A stretch of 64,000 nt of DNA, taken from the NCBI RefSeq assembly GCF_030867145.1, contig NC_134431.1, positions 10,059,089 through 10,123,088 of the forward strand, in the 5' to 3' direction. Positions 55,701 through 64,000 of the stretch are shown here, in pieces. Both the position numbers and the translations under genes were made by a program. Source of the stretch: Opisthocomus hoazin. Lineage: Eukaryota > Chordata > Aves > Opisthocomiformes > Opisthocomidae. Numbering within the stretch: the stretch's first letter is position 1; each line of letters starts with the position of its first letter. The notes beneath the pieces were generated by a model that was not told the DNA's origin, did not search any database, and saw nothing but the letters and a program-made list of their open reading frames with translations.

Positions 55701-58700
55701 TGCAGTGGACTTGCTAGTACAACTGTGTTACAGCCAAGTAATGAAGTAGGCTTCCCAGGTAACAGAGGAAACCATCAAACAAACTTTATTATCTATACCA
55801 AGCATGGAGGTAGGAACCCCCTGTGAAAAATCTCTTCATGTAGCCCTTTGATAACGGGGGTGGTGTGTGTGTATTAACACTGAATTCAAAGAAATTTGCA
55901 GCTTTCCTCCTCAGAGCTGTCCTTAGCATTTGTTGCCCCATTGCTTGCCTGACTTCTGCAGGCACTGGTCAACTTCTGAGATGTCTGTTGGGTGTTTCCA
56001 ATGAGGAGATGAAGGCCAGGAGGTATTTGGACGGAGGCTGACACAGCTTTTTCTCTGCACAGAGAGCTCCCTACTGGCTCTGAGACCTGCAAAGGATAAT
56101 CACAGCATGTCCAGAGCTTGTATTCTGCTCCTGTGAAGTGGCTGAACAGGGCAGTGAGGATGAAGGCAGAATTGTCGGTTTCATCAGTTATAGCAGGGAC
56201 AGAAAATGCTGTATGTACTTGTGTAACTTGCTAAAACTGAAAGCTGGAGTCACTTGCTAGGCTCATATGTTTAAGCAAATGTTTACTGTTCTCAGACAGC
56301 TCTGTTTCTTGGTGCCATGAGCATATGAGAGGGAAACAGCACAGATTACTTCTCTGTCTGATGTTGCTTTTAGTAGACATGTTTTCATACACAGTGAGAG
56401 GTTGAACACTTGCATTCCCAAAGACCCAGGCATCTTTTTGACTGCATGGTGATTATGATATTCTTTTTAGACACATCTGTTAAGCAGCTGCATTAGTTTG
56501 TGGGATAGCACTGCCCATTTACTCATTGCTGCTTCTGTTCTCTGCGTCATTTCCTCTTCCTCCATCTCTGCTCAGTAATAGATTATCTGATACATCAGCT
56601 GTGTTGACAGGCCAGATGTTATCATGGACAGCAAAGTTTTGCATGAAGCAAAACTTGATTTTGTGATCACCCTAGGCTAGGGAGATCCAGATTTCAGGAT
56701 GCTGAGACTGCCCCACAGGCAATAAGGGGAAGAGTGCTTTTTTTTTTTTTTGAAGCAGAGGGTTTGTCTCCTACAACATCCAGTGTTTTAAAGAGATGTT
56801 CTGCAGCTATAGACTTCTGTTCTTCCACTCTTTTTGCCAGATCCCTTAGTGATGGGTGAAGCCAAGCGTCTTGGTTCAGCCCGAGTCTGTTTTGGAGGTG
56901 TGGGAACTGCTGGTTTGTGTTATAGCACCTGGGGTTCCCATCCCGGCACTGGGCACAGGGTGCAGATAGGGCTGAGGTCCTCTGGCACTGCACTGGCTGT
57001 CCTCTGGCAGCCTTCATCTTGCAGAAAACTGTAGTTTATGTCCCTGTGCTCCCTGCTGTGAATTTTCTTGCTCAGACCACCTGGCTGATGCTCAGGTTCA
57101 GCTCACTGTGTAGAGGGAGGACTGCTGCGCTCTTAACAGGGTGAATGAAGAGGGGACAGCGAGAGCTCTGGCTTTGTGTTGGTTCTCAGCACACGCCACT
57201 GATATCTCCCCTTTGCCCCATGATACCTACCAGAGACTGGTGCTAAAGCCTTCTAGATTGTTCCACAGTGAATTAAACTCTGAAGAAAAGTGCTGGAGAT
57301 AACTCTTTTGACATTTACAGAAATGTACTCTGAGGTCTGAAGAAATTCTCTTCACCTGTTTCTTTGCTCAGTGCCAACATGAGGCTAGCAAGGGCTGGAT
57401 GTAGCCCCTGCCACAGGCCTTCCAGTGTCTGAAATGTGCTCAAGTCTTCTATAATGTGAGTGGTAAATGCCTGGCAGCTTGCAGGTAGTTACAGAGTTCT
57501 CCGGGTGATGAGTAAAAATATTCTTTGTGCTAGACCATGTTTGTGGTGTAAATTGAAGTAATTCCATTATGTTTCCAAAGATTGATTGGGGTATGTGGAA
57601 ACAAGTTCAGGACCGGTTCTCTCTGTTATCTGAGTATCTGCCTGATTTCTTTCAGTGTTATATTTAGAAAAATGTGCACTGGATAGTCTCTGCTTCACTG
57701 TGCCTGTTGCTTGCTCTGTTCAGTTTTGAATGCTGTGGCTGAGTCACCTTGAAGTCTTTTCTCTAGTGCTGAGAATAAGCTTGACTTCCTTAGTCTTTTC
57801 TCAAAGTACATACTAAAGCTAGGGGCTGTCCTCATTCCTCTACTTCACATAGACTCCCTTGGGTCCCTGTAACCTTCCTCAGCAAGGCTGTGCAGGGCCA
57901 AAGAGAGAATGCGGTCTCAGCACTGACTGCATGAAGAAGCAAGGCATGTTGCCCATCTCCAGCGGGCTGAGGAGGCTCGGCTGGTGTGTGGGGTGGTAGG
58001 TAAGCAGATGTAGCCCCACGCGGTGCTGCTTCCCCAGATGGATTCACTGAAGCCCGTTCCTGAGAGCCGCTCTCTGAAGGTGGGGCAGTATGTCAGCACC
58101 CAGGGGCTGCCTGGAGGAGCACACACATGCTTTCCGCTCCACACATGCTTGCATTTCCCGCTGTGGGTGGCCCCAGTGTCTCCAACAGCCTACTGCTTCT
58201 GGTTCAGGGCTGCTCTTTAACTGAAAGGGTGAGGCTTGTGCTTTTGATCCTCCCACAGATACTGGAATGTTCGCACATCGATTCAGGATAGAGCCTGGCC
58301 TGTAGGCAGCAGCTGACTTCTGGATACCATTTCTCAGTGAGAAGATATACTAAGCTCTACCTCTGTCCTTGTTGAGCAGCTTGGAGTGTGTGTGCAATTT
58401 TTGTGCTGCACAACTTCAGCAATGTTGTAGTGCTATAGCCCCACCAATTTTCCCAAATCCGGCTGGAGAATTAAATGGCCTACTGATGAAGAAAGATGGT
58501 TGCTATCTCATGCAAATGGTTGCAAACCATCTGCAGGCTCACAAGAGTGTTACTGTAGTTGTTACACATTACACTGGCTTAGTCTCCATTCATGTTTGCA
58601 AGAATTTTGTCTACCAAGAAGAGATAAAAACTTATTTTTTTCCCTGAGATACAGCACTCACAGGGGAAGGTCTGCCTTGAGAGTGAATCCATTTTTCAGT

Positions 58701-60273
58701 GGGTTTGGATCGGGCCCTTGACACCAGCAGTTCAAAGCAGACTTTTCCTCTGAATATTTGCTGTCACTTTTTTTACAGCAGGATATTTATAGGTGCAGTT
58801 TTCTTGGAAATCTACAGAGGAGGACTGGAAGTGTCTGAGAAGTTCTGTTAGTCAGCAATTTATTTATGTTGCTGTGGAAATGCCATAGTAGGGCTTGGAA
58901 AAACTGCCTGGAGAAAAAGGTGGTTGCTAAAGGTGCTAACAGCAATGTGCATCTCTTGTTGGTTAGCCTGCCTAGCCTACCTAAACCTGTACATAGGGCA
59001 CGTGCTTCACAACAGCTGCTTTTATCATGGGGGTGGCGCATATTTTGTGCTGCTGGTCATGATTTTCCTCTAAACCTGCTCTGTTGCTCCTCTGAACTGA
59101 CACACACTCCCTGCCAGTCTTTCTTCTGATCCTGGATGATATGATGCGTGCCAATGTGGTGTTGAAGTTGTCATGTGTGAGGTTGCTGGCTGTAAAGGCA
59201 AGTAGCAACATCAGTGGGAGTGAGAGGGTTGCTGATGAGGTCTCGTGAGTTAGTGACCTGGTGAATGAATTTGCATGCAAACCTGGCTTTTTTTTTTTCT
59301 AGCAGAGCTGACCAGGTAGACCTGCTGTTACATAGCCCTTTGGCAAGTGAAAGGCTTAGTGGGGAGAGGTCAACTTCTGAGTCATCTTGTTAGTTTATAA
59401 AGCAGATACAAATTTGCCCTTTGCTGTTGTTTTCCTGACTTCCCCCCCACCCCCCTTGCCTGGGAGAAAAGTACTTGCAGGAATAGAACCAGAGGAGGGG
59501 GAAGCACAGATAGATTTCCTCAATGACGGAAAGCAGAATCAGGGCTGTGCATGACTGCCAGACTTATGGCACAACTGCTGGGTGCAGGGTTTACCATGCT
59601 GTGTGGACTGGATGCAACAGGCACAAAGGATGTCACAGCATGTTGCCTGAGAGATGTGATGCAGCCTTTTTCTTCCAAGTGACGAGTGGGTGCCTCTCTT
59701 ACTCTGTGTTGCAGGCTGCTGGAAGTTGCATTGGTGGGTTCCTCCCTCTGCTGTTTTTCTTTTTTCTTTTTTTTTCTTTGTGCAAAAGAGAAAGGTCACA
59801 GTCTCCCATGAGCTGCCTTCTCCTTGTCTGAATTGTGGAAGGGAATCTGACAAAGGCACCCATCCATGGATAAGCCTAGTGATTTTCTCTCACTGAAAAG
59901 GAAAGCTCACCTGTATCCAGGTGTTCTCAGATATTCATGCTGTCTGACAATGGGAGTCTGTCTATCCATCACAGCATTGTTGTTCCCCCAACTGTGGCTC
60001 AAGAGCTGTGAGGAGGTTAGATACAAAGCTGCATGGGAGGTCTGCAAGGCTAGCAGAACACAGGAGCTCTCAGGCCTTCAGAAATGCACCACTGGGTTCA
60101 GCGACGGGTGATGGGGTTGTTGGTGAGTTGTGGTTTCCTGTAGGTTTGCCTGATCCTTAAACCTGTATTGGATCCCTGAGAGATAGTGGGGCTGGTCTTG
60201 TAGAGACAATTCTAGTGATGGAAGTGTTAGGAGTATCTCACAAGGTTTCTTTGTCTTCATTTAAGGGACCTTT
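52786..60273. other. Intergenic region, no gene seen
   Basis: Many short overlapping open frames occur on both strands, without coherent splice sites, start context or recognisable family. A stretch near 57740-57830 may be another very old CR1 remnant, but the match is too weak to call. Confidence 0.5.
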
Positions 60274-60308
60274 GAAAGTCCCTTCCAACCTAAACCATTC
60301 TATGATTT
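60274..60308 (+). mobile_element. Short CR1 3'-tail fragment, plus orientation
   Basis: The sequence gaaagtcccttccaacctaa followed by accattctatgattt is the terminal CR1 3' end. Only about 35 bases are present. Confidence 0.7.
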
Positions 60309-61664
60309 CCCTCATACTGGGAGCAAAGGTCTCGGGCGCTGGAACAGCATGGGCTGCCCTCATGTCTGAGGAGATCTGTATGTGTCTGCATGGTGCTCTG
60401 GCTCTTGGCTGCTGGAGCTGTAACTCATCCAAATTGCTCTCAAAGTTAGTTGTGAGGTAGGTCCTGTTGTCTAAAGCGGTTCAGTTGGCCATGTAACTTT
60501 TCTTGTAGAAGCAAAAATTGGTTTTTGGCCTCTTTGGACCATGTTGGAAAGGACTGTGTGCAACTGGACTCTGTAGTCCTGGTAAGAGAGGTCACTTTGG
60601 CCAGCTGCTGTGTTTTTATGCTAACATGGTCCAGATTTATGCTGGTATAATGGTGAGTGAGAGCCTAAATGGAAACTATAAGAGGGGGGTCTCTCCAGGA
60701 AGCTCAGCAGCTGTGTAAACCTCTGGATTAGAGGAAGGCTAAGAAAAATTTTCTTTATTCCAATAGTGAATCTAGCCCTTAGCAGTAGCCTTATCATCAT
60801 GTCGTCTTACTCGGAGACCCGTTATTATCAGAGCACTGAGCATGTGGAGGTGGAAAGATCTCATTGCGTGAACTTCTTTTGCGTTGGTTTTGCCTTCAAG
60901 GTGGCTGTTAAATAAACAGCAGTTATACAATTTTCCCGTAGTTGAGTCTTTTGTATCTAAGTCAACACAGTGGTTGTAAGTAGGGCATTGGTTTCACGCT
61001 GAATGTTGATAACACGTTTTACTGGGCAAATAGAATCCCTGGGGGGTTTCCTCTGGTGGTCGCTTCTGTCTGAGCCTTGTTCACGGAGGCTGCAAATACA
61101 CTGTAGCTCTTAGTCTGAACTGTAACGCCTCATGCTTTCAGCTCTTTCCAATTTTTGATGTCCAAGGCAGTGAGTCCATTGGAAAAGGGAATGTGTAGTC
61201 TGGAAGTGAGTCCTGTAACTAATATATAGGGCAAGAAGCAAAACTGAGCTTCAGACAACTCTCATCTAACAGACTGACCACGTAGACATAGGGCATCACT
61301 GTGCCCAGTCCCTTCAGTGAGGGGATGGCACGTGAGCAATGTCCAGCAGCTACAAGCTGGCTGCGTAGATGAGGCCAGGCATCGGAAAACCTTTTGTGGA
61401 TCATTTTTCATCCATCTCCCTTTCCAAAGCAGCAAGCAGCACTGTGGGTTCAAGACACGATTATCAGCATGATTGTAAGTTTTAGAACCTGAATTTCACA
61501 CATGGAAGTTTCCTCACAACTTAGAGTGTGGTGCTTGTGAGCTGCTTTTGTGGCTCCTTTTCCTTTGGCAATGTTGAATACTGTTAAACATTATTTTCAT
61601 TATCGGCAGAGATACAAAAGGAATATTCAGTGACAATATTAAGGTATTTTGGGCTTATAATGCC
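60309..61664. other. Intergenic, no gene seen
   Basis: No recognisable coding exon, RNA gene or repeat is visible. Confidence 0.5.
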
Positions 61665-62312
61665 AATCACAGAATCACAGAATAGTAGGGGTTGGAAGGG
61701 ACCTCTGTGGGTCATCTAGTCATCTAGAACCCTGCTGAAGCAGGGTCACCTACAGCAGGCTGCACAGGACCTTGTCCAGGCGGGTCTTGAATATCTCCAG
61801 AGAAGGAGACTCCACAACCTCCCTGGGCAGCCTGTTCCAGTGCTCCGTCACCTTCAGAGGGAAGAAGTTCTTCCTCATGTTCAGACGGAACTTCCTGTGC
61901 CTCAGTTTGTGCCCATTGCCCCTTGTCCTGTCACTGGGCACCACTGAAAAGAGCTTGGCCCCATCCTCCTGACACCCACCCTTCAGATATTTATAAGCAT
62001 TTATTAGGTCCCCTCTCATCCTTCTCTTCTTCAGGCTGAACAAGCTCATCTCCCTCAGCCTTTCCTCCTAGGAGAGATGCTCCAGTCCCCTCACCATCCT
62101 CGTAGCCCTCCGCTGGACTCTCTCCAGTAGCTCTTCATCTTTCTTGAACTGGGGAGCCCAGAACTGGACACAGTACTCCAGATGGAGCCTCATTAGGGCA
62201 GTGTAGAGGGGGAGGAGAACCTCCCTTGACCTGCTGGCCGCACTCCACCTAATGCACCCCAGGACACCATTGGCTTTCTTGGCAGCCAGGGCACACTGCT
62301 GGCTCAGCATGA
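61665..62312 (-). mobile_element. CR1 LINE fragment, minus orientation (about 650 bp)
   Basis: It starts with the CR1 3' end (atcacagaatcacagaatag) and runs backward through the end of ORF2. The encoded reverse-strand motifs are [20 protein letters not shown] and [20 protein letters not shown], then upstream [20 protein letters not shown] and [21 protein letters not shown]2 is split by stops and a frameshift near 62050-62070, so it is a dead 5'-truncated copy. A small local duplication (gtcatctagtcatctag) lies near 61715. Confidence 0.95.
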
Positions 62313-63490
62313 CTTCCCGTGCCCGTGACAGCTTCTGCTCTCATTACAGAAAATAAATGCAACCATTTCTGTCATGTAAATTGTATCAACTGAATAAAAG
62401 TGTTAAATAGCTGAGGTAGTGTTACAGGTTCTGTTTATTTTTATCCTTGCTATTACTGCATGCTGCTTCCCAGCTGCAGTCAGAAATGCCAATCACAACA
62501 AGGACTCTATGTGCTGAGCTGACTTTGAGTTTGGGTCACTGCTTTGGTTTTTAGTTCTATTGTGCATCATATTTCTGTACTGCTCTTAATGTTCTGTGAA
62601 GTGTTTAGCCATCATTTGCAGAGACGGATTTCTGCAGATGGGTGGCCTTGACTTTCTTATCATTCGTTGTAGATAAGGCCTCTGGTTTCATCACCTAAGT
62701 GGTACTTTATTGCAAATAAACATCTGCTTCTTTGTAGATTAGATGTAACTTTACTAATTTAGAGGGGTCAATTTACTACCTTTTCCCTGTTAAAACGTTT
62801 TAAGGGGAAATGGGAACATTTCAAGAGGCAGTGTGGCTCCAAGGCTGAGGCGGGGCCAAGGATTGTTCTGGGTCTGGTCCTACAAATGTTTGGTGAAGTG
62901 AAAAGACCGAGTGATGACAGGGAACTGCCAGCACAAATGAGGCCTATTTGGTAGACAGGACCCAGCAGGACAGGGCTTTGCTTACAACATTGAAACAGTA
63001 ATTTCCATGCCACTTGGTAGGCAAATTGCACCAGATGTCTGACTCATTGCATCCATGAGATGCAATGCGCTCAGGTTATCGCTGGCAGGCAGAGGTGTGG
63101 ATCAGACCAGGAATCTTTCCCTTTGTGGACTCCAGGATCTCTGCACAGCAGAGATCAAACTGGAGTCTGTTCTCTGACCTCTTTGGCTTCTTGACAATTT
63201 GACATGTATAAAACAAAGTCAGTGTGACTGTGTGATAGAGGCAGTACCTGGACCACAGTGATCTGGACAGTGTAATTGGAAAACAACTGGCTTTTTCTGT
63301 TAATGTAGTTACCACTGTCAGCTAAAAGCTTGACTAGTGTTGGCAGTACTCAACTCTTTTTCCAGCTGGGCAATTTAAATTTCTGATATGTGCATTAGTA
63401 CTAGATCAATTGTCTTTCAAATTTCACCTATTTCAGTCAAATACTAATACATGTTTAGTTTATTGGAGAGATTTATTTAAAGACATGGTT
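62313..63490. other. Spacer between two CR1 copies
   Basis: No gene or RNA is recognised. The two flanking CR1 copies have the same orientation. Confidence 0.5.
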
Positions 63491-64000
63491 TCACAGAATC
63501 ACAGAATGTTCGGGGTTGGAAGGGACCTCTGTGGGTCATCTAGTCCAACCCCCCTGCCGAAGCAGGGTCACCTACAGCAGGCTGCAGAGGACCTTGTCCA
63601 GGCGGGTCTTGAATATCTCCAGAGAAGGAGACTCCACAACCTCCCTGGGCAGCCTGTTCCAGGGCTCCATCACCCTCAGAGGGAAGAAGTTCTTCCTCAT
63701 GTTCAGCTGGAACTTCCTGTGCCTCAGTTTGTGCCCATTGCCCCTTGTCCTGTCGCTGGGCACTACTGAAAAGAGTTTGGCCCCATCCTCCTGACACCCA
63801 CCCTGCAGATATTTATAAGCATTTATAAGGTCCGCTCTCAGCCTTCTCTTCTTCAGGCTAAACAAGCAGAGCTCCCTCAGCCTCTCCTCGTAGGAGAGAT
63901 GCTCCAGTCCCCTCATCTTCCTTGTAGCCCTCCGCTGGACTCTCTCCAGTAGTTCCTCATCTTTCTTGAACTGGGGAGCCCAGAACTGGACACAGTACTG
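63491..64000 (-). mobile_element. CR1 LINE fragment, minus orientation, cut by window edge
   Basis: The 3' end (tcacagaatcacagaatgtt) is at 63491, and the element continues to the last base of the window. On the reverse strand it has intact codons for [20 protein letters not shown] through [20 protein letters not shown]. It is very similar to the copy at 61665. Its full length cannot be seen here. Confidence 0.95.

Noticed and set aside
57730-57840. Possible ancient CR1 remnant
   Set aside because: Only scattered resemblance to the CR1 3' region remains. It is too weak to call without an alignment.

Overview
The window reads as a bird nuclear chromosome. The evidence is chicken-repeat-1 (CR1) LINE fragments in both orientations, including two recent-looking copies, a vertebrate-style split gene with long AT-rich introns, and two separate GC-rich CpG-island promoters. 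I saw no bacterial-type operon, CRISPR array, tRNA or rRNA.

Region 1 (1-4200) is intergenic DNA with one CR1 insertion. Region 2 (about 4200-37750) is one complete plus-strand gene that I recognise as STAU1 (Staufen 1, double-stranded RNA-binding protein). A CpG-island promoter carries paired ZNF143-type sites and CCAAT boxes. It is followed by a 5'UTR exon ending at 5046, a second 5'UTR exon (10695-10761), and 14 coding exons from 15524 to 36831. Every junction keeps the reading frame and predicts 690 residues with five dsRNA-binding domains. This model keeps the dsRBD1 exons that the familiar mammalian STAU1 products lack, and it ends in a C-terminal tail unlike the short mammalian one. A 48-nt in-frame cassette exon is predicted just before the last exon.

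Region 3 (37750-47450) has no gene I can name. It holds a few splice-bounded open segments on both strands, reported only as weak candidates. Region 4 (47450-about 52785) is a second CpG-island promoter with YY1-type motifs, a TATA box and a pyrimidine-rich TOP start. It drives a probable non-coding host gene on the plus strand. Three successive introns each carry a box C/D snoRNA with a perfect or near-perfect terminal stem, C box, D' box and D box. The exon-intron-snoRNA unit has clearly been tandemly triplicated. The layout resembles ZFAS1/SNORD12 of mammals, which lies in the same human neighbourhood but on the other side of STAU1, so identity is uncertain.

Region 5 (52785-64000) is intergenic. 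It contains three CR1 fragments, one of which runs off the right edge.

The two genes share an RNA theme: STAU1 binds structured RNA for transport, translation control and decay, while the second locus makes small guide RNAs. Nothing in the sequence shows that they act together.
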